Assembly (NCBI GenBank): GCA_030737835.1
Contig: JAUJYN010000061.1
Span: forward strand, 198,831-262,830
Length of the DNA: 64,000 nucleotides
Direction: 5' to 3'
From: Acorus gramineus
Taxonomy: Eukaryota > Streptophyta > Magnoliopsida > Acorales > Acoraceae
The position numbers and the translations under genes were made by a program. Below the pieces are notes generated by a model, which was not told the DNA's origin, did no database searches, and was given only the letters and a program-made list of their open reading frames with translations. This document shows positions 10,205-21,587 of the stretch, piece by piece. Positions within the stretch are counted from its first letter, which is position 1. Every line of letters starts with the position of its first letter.

Positions 10205-10775
10205 TTTATGATAAACCGATTGGGTAAATATAATTAACACATAACCCATAATTAGAATAATTATAAAGCAATTGATATCAGTACTAAGCATACATAGAGT
10301 AATTGTAAAAAATATTTGAAGGTCCACCATACAATATTACATAAGATGGACGGTTCAGATTTAATTTCATTCATAATGGATTGATATATATCTATTAACT
10401 ACATCAAACAACTTATATTTCAAGTGCAATTTAAATGAAGGTTCATATAAGAATGCTAGTGTTATTTGGTACAACAATATTGACAACCCTTGTGTAATCA
10501 AATCTATCAATTTTATGGACAATCTATGATTTATATATATTTTTCTATTTATGTCCAACTCATTGAATAAATATAATTAAATTCATATAAGATAATTAGA
10601 ATCGCCACAAAGCAATTGGAATCACCACTAAATATATAGATTAGTTGTAAAAAATATATAAAGGCCCACTATAAAATATTACATAAGATGGACGGTCCAG
10701 ATTTAATTACACTCATCATGGATTGATTTATATTCATCAATTACACCAAACACAAAATTATATTTCAGGGGCAAA
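10205..10775 (+). repeat. Diverged direct duplication, two units about 350 bp apart
   Basis: Segments at about 10205-10430 and 10560-10775 align: both contain ATATAATTAA, ATAATTAGAAT, AAAGCAATTG, TTGTAAAAAATAT and ATTACATAAGATGGACGGT, then a TCATGGATTGAT-like block. Substitutions are spread along the alignment, so the duplication is old. Confidence 0.75.
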
Positions 10776-10792
10776 GTTGACATTTTGAAAAT

Positions 10793-10990
10793 AATAACTC
10801 CCTATCCACCCCTTATCGATCATTAATCCAAAGTTTATTCTAGGTCAACCAAACATCAAAAAATTTGAATTTTGCGTTTCCCAATAAGAATAAATAACAA
10901 TCAAGAAAATGCAACCAAACACAGATAGATTTATTATGTAAAACATTGTTATCTATCCCAATATAACTATCAGGGCTTGATAAGGCATTT
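10793..10990 (-). mobile_element. Probable fragment of the MITE family at 49280-49752
   Basis: TTATCTATCCCAATATAACT followed by ATCAGGGC at about 10951-10978 matches the reverse complement of the left end of the element near 49300-49335. CCAAAGTTTATTCTAGGTCA at about 10830 resembles its other end. Boundaries are uncertain. Confidence 0.35.
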
Positions 10991-11121
10991 CCACTTCTCA
11001 AACGGGGGGAAAATGTATATATATGAGACTAATCAAATTATAAAAATGAAATAGGATTGGATAGTGCTTATTTTTATGTGAAATACTGATTTGGCAACTA
11101 TTATTTGGCCATCTATCATGT

Positions 11122-12046
11122 ATTCTAGGGTCAATTGCTCAAATACCCCTACAGCCCAATCCCAATATTTTCTGTGCCCCCAACTTTTGAAATTTTTTTC
11201 TTTACCCCTGCAGCAAACATCTAATTTTTTTTTACCCCTATAGCAAACACTTAATTTTTTTTTACCCTCATCCCTTTAATTCCACTAGTTCCACAAAATT
11301 GCAGTTTCCCCCTGTAAATGCATATATGTTTTCTTTAACTTGGGGAACATAAAATGTAATTTCTATAAATATTATATGTAAATGCATTATTATGTTATGT
11401 AAAAATTGTAACTTGCAAAACATTAGAGAACCATACATTAATGCATAATATTAATATATATGTGGTCCTTATATTGTCATGAAGTACACACATATTGGTG
11501 TTTGATTTATTTGGGTGTTTGACTAATTGTTGCATCTCTAATATTGTTTAAATTGCGCTTTCTTCCTAATGATGTATCCTTGCTAACTCGAAGATGTAAC
11601 AATAGATTCGATTTCAGCCAAAATGACGTGAAGATGATTCGAGAAAATACATCTCAGTTCATTAAGGTAGGAAAAGAATGTTGGAATGTAAACATTTGAT
11701 GAATTCAAGTATTTTGATGTATTTATTGTGATAAAATATTTTCAGGTGTTATACATTAATGTATGTTTCTCTAGTATTTTACAAGTTACCATTTTTACAT
11801 GACATGCATAATAATACACTTACAGATAATATTTACAGAAATTGCATTTTGTGTTTTACAAGTTACAGAAAACATACATGCACTTACAAGTTAAAACTGT
11901 GATTTTGTGGTGCTAGGGGAATTAAAGGGAAGAGGATAGAAAAAAAATTTAGTGTTTGCTGCAGGAGTAAAAAAAAAAAAAAATTTAAAAGATGAGGCCA
12001 CAGGAAATATTAGGGTTGGGCTGCACATGCTGTTGGTTCTAGAATC
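11122..12046. mobile_element. Long-TIR (foldback or Mutator-like) non-autonomous element
   Basis: The left arm (about 11122-11440) and right arm (about 11755-12046) are imperfect inverted repeats of nearly 300 bp. For example CAGCCCAATCCCAATATTTT at the left pairs with a reverse-complement segment near 12000-12030, and ACATTAGAGAACCATACATT near 11425 pairs with TGTATGTTTCTCTAGT near 11765. The unpaired middle is about 300 bp and non-coding. Family A copy 3 inserted just outside the right edge, so a TSD could not be found. Confidence 0.7.
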
Positions 12047-12051
12047 TGTTC

Positions 12052-14165
12052 TGTCACGCCCCGGGCGTCCCCGGTACGCGGCAAGTGTATATATAATATC
12101 AAAATCTACACAGGAGGTCAATAATATATCATACACAAACAACCAGAATGACACACAGACAACAAAGGGGCTGACATGATATATACACCAAATGCGGAAG
12201 CAAAAGACTGAATCTGTAAATAAACATACTACAGACTCGATACTCAATCATCTGTCCTGTGAGAGCCAATATATACAAATACAACTGAATATATACAAAC
12301 GCGTGCCAAGCACGGAAATAAAATACATACAGTCAAGAAGGGATGCTGATAGCCTCTGGCACTCGCGGAACGTAGCGCAGCTCCGCTACTGAAGGAATCC
12401 CTTGGAAAGCTCCAACTGCTGCTCCGGCTATAGCTCAGGCTCAGTGGCAACTGGGGGAAAACATATGCGAGGGGTGAGCCACACGCTCAGTGAACAGCAC
12501 AACCCATGCATCACAGACAATATCGACCACAATTCAGATCTTACTAATCCACAATCTCTTATTAACAACCACAAAATGGTAACAAGAACACAAACTGCGG
12601 GTTGCTCAATCGCCAACCCACTACACCCTCACCCTCACCCTTCAATGGGTGACATAGGATTTTGGGACTGATAATCATCCAATCACAACTCCAGTGGGTC
12701 GCTCATCGCCAACCCACTACACCCTCACCCTCACCCTACCACCGGTGACATAGGATTTTGGGACTGACTAGGCTGTTGGTCACCCTTGGTCCACCGATAG
12801 TCTCTCCTCCACTCCGTAGGCCGCTTGGCTATCACCCACAATTCAGCATAGTCCGTCACAAATATCGGGAGGCGCCTACTGATGGGAACCCTCGGAAGGG
12901 ACGGCCTTTCTAACGCTGGGGCAGCCTCTACCGGTTCCAACGAAGGGGACAGAACAGCCTATCCATACGCATATGATCCACTCGGATCCGCCGACAACGC
13001 ATCTCTACAACTCTAATGTCCTGAATTCCTCAGAATTCCTCCAAGGCGCATAACCAATATGCGGGGAACATGCATAATAGTTAGCAAGGGTGGAATATCA
13101 TTGGGGGAAAGAAACTTGGGAGAGCAGCGTGAGTTCCCGATATAGGACACCCCGACAACCAAACAAGGAACACGGAGTACCCTAGCCCGGGTCTCACCGC
13201 TGTCCTCGCGAGGCCCCTCCCCTATAATATTCACTAAGATGCTAATAATCATACAAGGGGTAAACCATTATTATCAATTAGAGGTATAATATTATTGGGA
13301 CAAGAACCTTGGGAGGGCAGCATGAGGTCCCGATACAGGACATCCCGACAACCAAACAAGGAACACGGAGTACCCTAACCCGACCTGTGCTGCTGCCCTG
13401 CCCGAGGCAGCAACCCCCATGCCCGAGCACCTCCACCACCACTCCTCCGGCCACCAATGGCCTCCGACCACCACCCCACCGCCGCCAACGGCCACCCACA
13501 GCCACCGACCACCTCCCAACCTCAAAACCACCCTCCTAACAAGCATCTAAGCATGAAAAGAGAGGAAAAAGGGCTTACCAAGGGGGAGGAAGAGATGTTC
13601 GGTTGCTCTCCGCGCACCGAAACCTCTCCCAAAAGGCTTCCAACGCCCGGATCTCTCTTGGCCCTCGAATTGGCCCAAATCAGAGGAGAAGAGAGGGGGG
13701 ATGGAGGGGCAAAACTCGCCGGAATTCGGATTTGAAAGCACCGGGGTGTAGATCGGGACCCGATCTACACTTCCTATGCTTTAGGTTTTTGGGTTTGAGG
13801 GCTCTAAGGGGCTAAAATCAAAGAAAAGAAGAGAGGGGAGAGAGGGAGATCATTTGGTAGGGATGATGAATAGTGCCAAGTGACTTTTCTCACCCACATA
13901 TATAGAAGTCACTTAAAAACCCGTATATGCCCCGAAACTGTGAAATTTCAGAAACGTTACCGGAATTCGACGAAATTTTTGTGAGAGGCCTAAAATGGCA
14001 CCAGGACACCAAATATGCAGTTAGATTCCAATCGGAGTCCTCTAACTCAGGACGATAGCTAACAGTCCAAAAATTAGCGGTTCCGATCGAAAACCGAAAA
14101 AAAACAAAAAACTGCCAGAACACTCCAACGGTTACCAGCAGGCTAAAAGTGACACATATATAACA
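12052..14165 (-). mobile_element. Family A insertion, copy 3 (inverted, internally deleted)
   Basis: On the minus strand this unit runs from TGTTATATATGTGTCAC (14165) to GGGGCGTGACA (12052). A perfect 5-bp TSD, TGTTC, lies at 12047-12051 and 14166-14170. The second half of the GC block, the mini-exon and following sequence are missing; the deletion junction is near 13381, where CCCTAACCCG meets ACCTGTGCTGC. The palindrome (13747-13771), TATA region, doubled module and two hairpin units remain. Its acidic tail has one in-frame stop. Intact ends and TSD show it moved before the deletion. Confidence 0.85.
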
Positions 14166-14205
14166 TGTTCTCCCCATCATGTGTCATATATTTCATCATC
14201 ATCAT

Positions 14206-14929
14206 TGGAGGGGCAAAAATTTGTCTTATCGGGTTCGGGTAAATGGACTTCGCCTCTCCCGTTCTCCTCCACCCAAACTCACCTTGATCCACCAATCGAC
14301 CGCTCCCGAACGCCTTGAACACCGGGAGGTGGGGGGTCTGCAGAAGACCCTCCGACGCCAAGTCAGTGAAAGTGACCGACGAAAAGGGAATAGAAAACAG
14401 AGATTGTGCCTACCTCCTGAGTCTGTTCTTGCCTCTTATTTATAGGGGTGATGGAATGGTGCTAGGGTTTTGGATCGACCCTCTCCATCGGACGGTCGAG
14501 AATCCTTGAATTATTATCCAGGAGACAAAAGATATGCTCCCTGATTTGGTTAATTATGGATTAACATATATATTCAGATTCCATGGGGATTTGGTGGACC
14601 ATGTTAATAATTATCTGGTTTGGTGATTTGCATGGAATTAATGGGGATTGAATGCTAATAATTATCCCTTAATGCACTGGATTTGTGTGGATCTATGCAA
14701 TAATTAGATGGATTACTTACTTACTTGGTCTGCGGTAATCAGTTGGATCCTTGGGCCGGACCCGTTTCGGATTTGGGTAAGCTGTGCTGTCGCATCGTCG
14801 GACTGTGAGACCGGTCACCCGGCCCATCAAGATGGGCTCGCGCCCTACGGGTCGTCATTTAGTCGGGTCGAACCGGATGGGCTTCGAGATTCGGCCCAAT
14901 ACTTTTAGCCAGAAAATTTGGCGCCCACA
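14206..14929 (-). repeat. Element C 3' LTR
   Basis: On the minus strand it begins TGTGGGCGCCAAATTTTC (14929) and ends CCTCTCCA-like sequence at 14206. It matches 48349-49073 along its whole length. A purine-rich tract (GAGAAAAAGGGCGCATC on the minus strand) lies just before it, as expected of the plus-strand primer. Confidence 0.9.
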
Positions 14930-15301
14930 GATGCGCCCTTTTTCTCATTCGACTTGCAGTCATTCCTGTCGAATGGGAAAAACCTAATATGAGGCGCCAT
15001 GTGTCGGATTATCAACTGTGTCACGCCGAAATTATTCGCCTCGGGTAGGACGCATATCCTTTCGGATTCAACGGTGCTTCTCGCGTCGGGGGGAGAGAGA
15101 CAAGTGGACGTGTCAGGTGCCAGGTCATCTGAGGGAGAGAGATGAGGGGATGTGTCAGGTGCCAGGTTGTTTGATCCGATGGGACGCCATTTCGAGAAGA
15201 GCGTCAGTCGGCACAAAAGGGGCTTCGATTGAGGGGCCATCATGATGAGTAGCTTTATTCGAAAAACAGCACGAAGAATTCTAAGAGGCAGTTTTGTCGC
15301 C

Positions 15302-15310
15302 TATAAATAA
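15302..15310 (+). promoter_or_regulatory. TATA box of the antisense gene in element C
   Basis: CTATAAATAA sits about 100 bp before the probable start codon at 15401, on the strand opposite to gag-pol. Two imperfect copies of GTGTCAGGTGCCAGG lie upstream (about 15109 and 15150). Confidence 0.5.
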
Positions 15311-15400
15311 CATTGAAAGGGATAGCGTCGTCCCTACCAAAGTGTTTTTGCTTCTTACTTTCTCCGATCCCCCTGCTGTCGTCCCTGTTGCTTGGTTGAA

Positions 15401-16675
15401 ATGGCGTAGAAGAGACTCCCGATTCCGCGCGGGGTAACGGTGAAGCTAGTGGAGGGCGGACCGTTCGTCCGTGACGAGGCCGGTCTCCTTACGGGGGAGG
15501 TCTATTTTTTCGTTTACCACTTGACGGTCGTGCAGTTTCCGCTCCACCCCTTCGTCCCCACGTTTCTTTCATTCTTCGGGCTGGCGCCAATGCAGGTCCA
15601 CCCTAACGTGTTTCGTGTTCTGGCCGTTGCCCTCTATTTGAACGAGACCTGGGGATACGGCCTCGGGATTTGTGAGGTGATGTACTTCTATCGGTTTGCC
15701 CGGTGCCCAGGGAGCTCCCAACGGTACTGCTTTGTCATGCGCGGGGACAAGTATCTCATGCAGGGTATCCCGGATCATGATCGAGGGTGGAAGGATGAGG
15801 TCGCGGTGATAGGGGGACCCTAACAATGCCCTATCACCGGTGTGGCCCCCGATTCAGAGTTCCTTCGGTGAACTCAGTAAGTAGCCGACGCGTCCATGCG
15901 CTCGTTGCTTCATTTTTTATTTTTTTTTGACTTTGCATGTCCCTGTTCATGTAGGGCATTACGTTGGTATGCCCGCCTCTAGGGTTCGATTTCTGGTTGA
16001 CACCGTTCAAGAGGCAGTGAAAATGTTGATGTGGGACCAGTCATTTTCGACCTCATCATGCTGGAGACGCTGGTTTTGGATGCCAGGGAGCTGATGGCGA
16101 ATGCCGATGCTTGACGATTCTTTCCCTTGGGTCATGATGGCGGTGCGGGAGGTAGTGTACCGATCCGAGGGGAGAACAGCATGGCAGGTGGCCAGCCGCC
16201 TCGCGCTGACGATCGTTGGGGGAAGCGCCGACTTGTCGTTGAGAGCGACGAAGAAGAGTCCTGGTCAGGCGGTGAGGAGGACATTGTCGCTCCTTCCCCC
16301 GCTGTTGGTCGAGACTCTTCCCCAGGCGCTTTGGCTAGGGCGGAGGAGGCGGCCCTTTAGGCTGCTCTGGCGCTCTCGGCGGTGACTGCGGAGCACGACT
16401 CCCTCCAGCGGTCTGCCACCAGGTGGCAGTCTCGGGCGTTGGAGCTCAAAGGGGAGGTGCGCGCCCTTCGAGGATGACCTCGACGCCGGGCTTAGGGTGA
16501 CGCGGGCCCGGACGTACCGAGAGGCGTGGGTGTTGCTCTCCTGCCCGTTGGGAATGCCAGGAGGATCCCGCCGGAAGTGATTGATCGGGAGGAGGGATTC
16601 GCCCCCATCGTGTACTCCGAGCTACCCCGCCGTTGCCGCTACCGACCCCGTGGCACCCGTAGGTTCGGGTGGTGA
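15401..16675 (+). pseudogene. Antisense extra gene of element C, Transposase_28-like (putative gypsy-type)
   Basis: Exon 1 (15401-15876) encodes a segment with PLHPFVPTFLSFFGLAPMQV and HPNVFRVL, the pattern I associate with the plant 'putative gypsy type transposon' family (Pfam Transposase_28). A donor GTAAGTAG at 15877 and an acceptor GTTCATGTAG ending at 15954 suggest an intron of about 78 bp. Exon 2 continues with an acidic stretch (VVESDEEESWSGGEED near 16220) and ends near 16675. Codon 3 is already a stop (ATGGCGTAG) and more stops follow, so it is dead. Despite its name the family has no demonstrated transposase chemistry. Antisense extra ORFs between integrase and the 3' LTR are known in Tat-lineage elements. 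Confidence 0.6.
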
Positions 16676-16724
16676 TCGGGGATGTAAAAATGTATATATA
16701 TTCTTTACGTGTACTGAATTCCGC

Positions 16725-16730
16725 AATAAA
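16725..16730 (+). promoter_or_regulatory. Candidate poly(A) signal of the antisense gene
   Basis: AATAAA lies about 50 bp after the probable stop of the antisense gene, on the same strand. Confidence 0.45.
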
Positions 16731-17040
16731 AGTTTTTTGATGCAAAGATTGTGTTGTATGTTTTGTTTGAATGGGATGAGCACCATGGTCTTAGCCCCGT
16801 ATAGGGTGCGTGACCTTTCTGGGTTCATTTGTAACGGGGCTCAACCGTTTGAATCGTTGTTGCTCACCATGCTTCAGATCACTGGTTTAATCCGGACTGC
16901 TGTTACGCCCGTGCCTTCTTGGGCATGGGATGTTAGCGCGGCTAGGGTTTACCGCCTCAGGTCCAGGCCAGTTCACGCTGCGTAGCCAGGCAAAGCTGTT
17001 GCGGTGGCTTTATCCATTTTGGGCTTGAGCCATTCTACGC

Positions 17041-17540
17041 GACGCAGCTAGTCAGGGAGGCCGTTACATTTGACCGCTCCGAGCTGGGCCGCTTCACGGG
17101 ACGTAGCCAGACAAAAGACTTATTTGGATTCGACCGCCTCGGGCTGGGCCGCTTCGCACGACGTAGCCAGGCGAGGGGCTTAGTTAGACTCAACTGCCTC
17201 GGGCTGGGCCGCTTCGAGCGACGTAACCAGGCGAGGGGCTTAGTTAGATTCGATTGCCTCAGGCTGGGCCGCTTCGCGCGACGTAGCCAGGCGAGGGGCT
17301 TAGTTAGATTAGACCGCCTTGGGCTTGGCCGCTTCGCGCGATGTAGCAAGGCGAGGGGCTTAGTTAGATTCGACCGCCTCGGGTTGGGCCGCTTCGCGCG
17401 ATGTAGCCAGGCGAGGGGCTTAGTAAACTACGACCGCCTCGGGCTGGGCTGCTTCGCGCGATGTAGCTAGGCGAGGGGCTTAGTTAGATTCGACCGCCTC
17501 GGGCTGGGCCGTTTTGCCCGACGTAGCCCGGCAAGGGGCT
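17041..17540 (+). repeat. Tandem repeat, exact 60-bp period, about 8.3 units
   Basis: ACGTAGCCAGGCGAGGGGCT recurs at 17101, 17161, 17221, 17281, 17341, 17401, 17461 and 17521, with no length change between units. It lies between the integrase end and the 3' LTR of element C. The minus strand stays open and would give a 20-residue repeat (TKPLAWLRRAKRPSPRRSN), but no start signal supports it as a gene. Tandem repeats in this untranslated region are common in Tat elements. Confidence 0.95.
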
Positions 17541-17739
17541 TCTGAGTTTGATCGAGGATGCGCGGGATAGGAGCAATACTTGCCGACATAATCCTGGCAC
17601 CATCGATTTGGCTCACAAGATGCAGAAAATTATTTCGGGCAATCTTTCCTTAAGTTCATCCATTTATTGAAAGTAGTTGAAAAATAAGGTAACAGAAATA
17701 GAGTCTATTACATTTATTCAATGGTGGCCACCGAGGGCC

Positions 17740-18975
17740 CTACGCATAAAATTTCCTTAAGTTCATAGCGTTCCAAGGAGTTACTATGAGTAACTTTCTT
17801 GGGCCGATGGTGCATAGTCGATATGCCCCCTTGCCAAAGGCTTCAACCACCTCGTACAACCCTCCCAGTTGGCTCTGAGATTCCCCGCATTGGGCTAGCG
17901 TGTCTTGTTGGTAACCCGTCTGAGCACCCATTTGCCGGGGGCAAACAACCACGGGCGGACCCTTTTGTCGAAATGTTGAGCTTGCCGGCGTTGGTAGGCA
18001 GTGAGGCGGATTGCAGCGGTTTCCCTTCTCTCTTCTAGGAGTACTGCATTATTGGAGAGAGCCTCGTTGTTTTGGTCCGTAAGGGTAATGGAGGTTCGTA
18101 GAGTGGGCAGCCCGACTTCAGCGGGGATAACCGCTTCGGTCCCGTAAGCGAGGGCGAACGGTGACTCCCCTGTGGGCTTCCTTCAGGTGGTGCGGTAGGC
18201 CCATAACACGCCCGGGAGCTCTTCGAGCCATGCGCCCTTTTTCTCGTCGAGCCGCTTCTTGAGCATGGTGAATATGGTGCGGTTGGTTGCTTCGGCCTGC
18301 CCATTTCCTTGCGGGTACGCTCGTGAGGAGAAATGCTGTCGGATACCGTATTTACTACAGAATTCTCATATTAGAGCGTTCACGAACTGAGTCCCGCTAT
18401 CAGCCACGATGGCCCTGGAGATGCCAAACCTGCATATGATATGCCTCCATAGGAAATTCTTGACGTCGGCATGCTTTACTGTCTTGTACGCTTCCGCCTC
18501 GACCCACTTGGTGAAGTAATTCGTCGCCAGGAGCACGTACTTCTTCCCTCCCGCGGCGGTTGGAAATGGTCCTGCGATATCAATCCCCCACTGGGCAAAC
18601 GGCCAGGGGGTAGTTAGTGTATGGAGCTCCTTTGCGGGGAGGTGGACAATTGGGGAGAATTTTTGACACTTCTCGCAGTTTCGGGAGAACGCGGAGGCAT
18701 ATTTTTTGAGCGTGGGCCAATAGTACCTCTGGGCAAGAATTCGATGGGCGAGCGATCGTCCAGTGGAATGGTCGCCGCAGGACCCCTCATGGACCTCCTC
18801 CATTAACGGCGTGGCTTTGGTCGAGCTGACACACCGAAGGAAGGGGCTGCATGCGTTGCGACGGTAAAGCATTCCTTCTATGATGGTGTAGCTTGCGGAA
18901 GGATGTCGCATCTTCTGAGCTTCCATTTGATCTGCTGGTAGCGTGCCGTCGTGTATATCAATCGGATCCATCATG
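17740..18975 (-). pseudogene. Element C integrase (broken)
   Basis: The N-terminal zinc-binding region (H...CGDHSTGRSL...RNCEKC) is followed by the catalytic core: WGIDIAGPFP carries the first Asp, VADSGTQFVN the second, and [10 protein letters not shown] near 18270 the Glu. The core ends near YRTT. The C-terminal part (YEVVEAFGKGAYRL to the NLRKFYA end at 17743) is in another frame. A TGA separates the second Asp from the Glu region (18366). The enzyme would insert cDNA into host DNA; this copy could not be made intact. Confidence 0.85.
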
Positions 18976-19419
18976 GACGATGAGCTCTGGGTCGACTGTC
19001 GGCCGTCGAAGGACCGTCGGCATGACCCATCGTCCCCCTGGGATTGCGGCCGCCACTGCTAACGAGTCCGGCTCCTTGTTTTCCTCGCGAGGTAGGTAGC
19101 TGATTTCAAAGCTGAAGAAATCTTGGGAGAGCCGGACGGTCAGGTGGTGATATTGCTCCATTCTCTTGTCCTTTATAGCGTATGCCCCTTGGACCTGCAG
19201 TACCACCAACTGTGAATCGCAGTGTGTTCGTATATACCACACATGGAGCGCTTTGGCGAGTTGCAATCCATTGACGAGGGCCTCGTACTCAGCCACGTTG
19301 TTCGTGGAAGGGAAGTCCAGCTGAATAGAGTGTTTGAGCTGGGTACCGTCTGGAGCTTTCAATATGATCCCTGCGCCACTGCCCCCGGCATTAGATGCCC
19401 CATCGACGAAGAGGTCCAA
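18958..19419 (-). pseudogene. Element C second (archaeal-type) RNase H
   Basis: LFVDGASNAGGSGAGIIL, then NVAEYEALVNGLQLA and HCDSQLVV, give the Asp-Glu-Asp of an RNase H fold, with a later Asp in REENKEPDSL. An extra RNase H of this type next to integrase marks the Tat lineage. It overlaps the start of the integrase ORF in another frame. Confidence 0.8.
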
Positions 19420-19502
19420 CTAGTCCGAAAGCTCTGGCGGGTCATTGAGTTCTGAGATGGCCCTCTACATGTCCTCCTCGGGGTCAAATTCCAGAAGGAA
19501 GT

Positions 19503-19835
19503 CGGCTACCACTTGACCTTTTTTTGAGATGCGAGGGGGGGGGGATAGGCGATGTCGAAGGGCGACAGCTCCAAGGCCCACTTGGCGGTTCGTCCGTAAA
19601 GGTCTGGTTTGTGCAAGAAGACCCGGATGGGATAGGACGTCAGAATGACGACCGGATGTGCTTCGAAGTAGTGCCGGAGCTTCTTTTTTGCTACCACAAG
19701 CACCGATATAAGCTTTTCAATGGGCGAATATCGGGTCTCGGCGTCGAGTAGGACCTTGCTAATGTAGAAGACCGGATGTTACCGTTCATGGTCATCTCTG
19801 AATAGTGCGGCACTGACCGCATCTATTGACACTGC
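19503..19835 (-). pseudogene. Element C RNase H connection region, right edge cut by element B
   Basis: The minus strand reads VFYISKVLLDAETRYSPIEK then LISVLVVAKKKLRHYFEAHP, the usual Ty3/gypsy RNase H region after reverse transcriptase. A TAA interrupts it near 19779. It continues across the insertion site (ACTGC duplicated at 19831-19835 and 44983-44987) into 44988-45345. Confidence 0.8.
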
Positions 19836-21551
19836 TGTAGATACCCTAATTTTTACCGTCCAAAGAAAAGAAATTTACTTCAAGTAAAATTGGAAACAAC
19901 TACATTTGGACATTCAATAGAAAACTTCCTTAGAAAAACTAAATCGAAAACCATAGTCCACACTTAGAAGATATAAAGACCTGGACAAGGGCGGCTACTG
20001 GAGAGTAGCCGCCCCATACTGGGCGGCTAGTTTTGTTATATATTTGTCACTTTTAACCTTCTGGTGACCATTGGGACATTCTGGCAGTTTTTTGTTTTTT
20101 TCATTTTTAATCGGAACCGCTAAAATCTTGGACTGTTAGCTATCGTCCTGAGTTTGAGGACTCCGATCGAGAATCTAACTGCATATTATGTGTCCTGGTG
20201 CCATTCCAAGCCGCTCACGAAAATTTCATCGAATTCCGGTAACGTTTCAGAATTTCACAGTTCCGAAGCGTATCCGGGTTTTGACCGAGCGAGAAGTCAT
20301 TGGGAGACTTGACTTGGTCAAAGTGGGCCCCATGACTTGGTCAAATATGTTTGGATTTTTGTGTGGTTGGGTTGACTAGGGTCAAACAACACTTAAGCCT
20401 CCCTAATGCTAGCTTAAACCCTAATTAACCTAGCTTAGCCTAGTCTAATTGTGGGGATTATATATAAGTGAGCTAAAATATCTCCCCCACTATTCATCAT
20501 CTTCCCCAATTGATTTTCTCTCTCCCCCTCTCTCTTTTTCTTTGTTTTGAGCTAGTTAGAGTGCTTGAAACCAAAAACCCAAAGAAGAGAAAGGTTAGAT
20601 CTTGTCCCGATCTATCTTCCGGTGGTCTCGGATTCGAGTTCCCACTTGTTTGACCCCCTCTAACACCCCCTTTCTCCTCTGATTTCAGCCCCTCTTGGGC
20701 TAGGTAGAGATCTTGGTGGTGGAGGTCTTTGGGGAGGTGTTTCGGTGCACGAAGAGCTCCCGGTCCCCTTCCCTTCCTTTCCTCTCCTAGGGTAAGCTCT
20801 TTTTCCTTCCTTTTCTTGCTTAGATGCATGTTAGGAGGGTGGTTTTGAGTGCTGGTGGCTGTTGGTGGCGGTTGGTGGTGGTTGGAGGCCATTGGTGGCC
20901 GGTGAGGGGTGGTAGGGTGGCTCGGGCAGGGTGGTAGGTTGGCTCGGGTAGGCTGGCAGCGCAGGCAGGCAGGCAGGGCAGGCAGGTAGCAGGCGCAGGG
21001 CTGGGCGCTGTCGGGCGTGCGCGCGGGTGGAGCAGCAGTGTTCGGGTGCTGCGCGCTGGCGCCGTGCGGGGGCGTGCGTGCGGGCGCTGCGCGAGTCGCA
21101 GTGCGTGCCGTGCGCGCGGGGCCGCATGCGGGTGCTGCGCGCAGGGCGCCGAGCGGGTGGTGTGCGGGTGCTGCGCAGGGGCGCAGTGCGCGCAGGGCGA
21201 GCCGGGTGCGCGCGGGGCGAGGCGATGGGGCGCTGGGCGTGCGGGTGTGCGCGCGAGCCGCTGCGCTGGGGCGCAGTGAGCGCGCGGTGCACCGGTGGGG
21301 GGCTCGGCAGGGTGTCCGGGTGTGCGGGCTGGGCTCGGCAGTGCGTCTGGGCGCACGGGCCGGGGCTCGGCTGTGCGCCCGGGGCGGGTGGCCGTGCGTA
21401 CGGCTGCCCGGGGGTTCGGGAGTGAGTCGGGGTGCTCGGGCTCGCGTGCGTACGGGCCGTATGTACGTTTGCCCGAGTGTTGTGTAATTTTATTGTATTT
21501 TTGGATTTATTTGTGTATTTTACACACCGAATAGGTTACCCTATTTTGCAG

Positions 21552-21587
21552 ATCTTGACGGACGGTCGCGCGATGACCCGGTCTTTG
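21552..21587 (+). other. Putative 36-nt mini-exon, family A copy 4
   Basis: Between TTTTGCAG and GTGAGTGG; reads LDGRSRDDPVF in the shared frame. Confidence 0.5.

Noticed and set aside
17041-17540. CRISPR-like array
   Set aside because: The whole 60-bp unit repeats without unique spacers and the genome is a plant.
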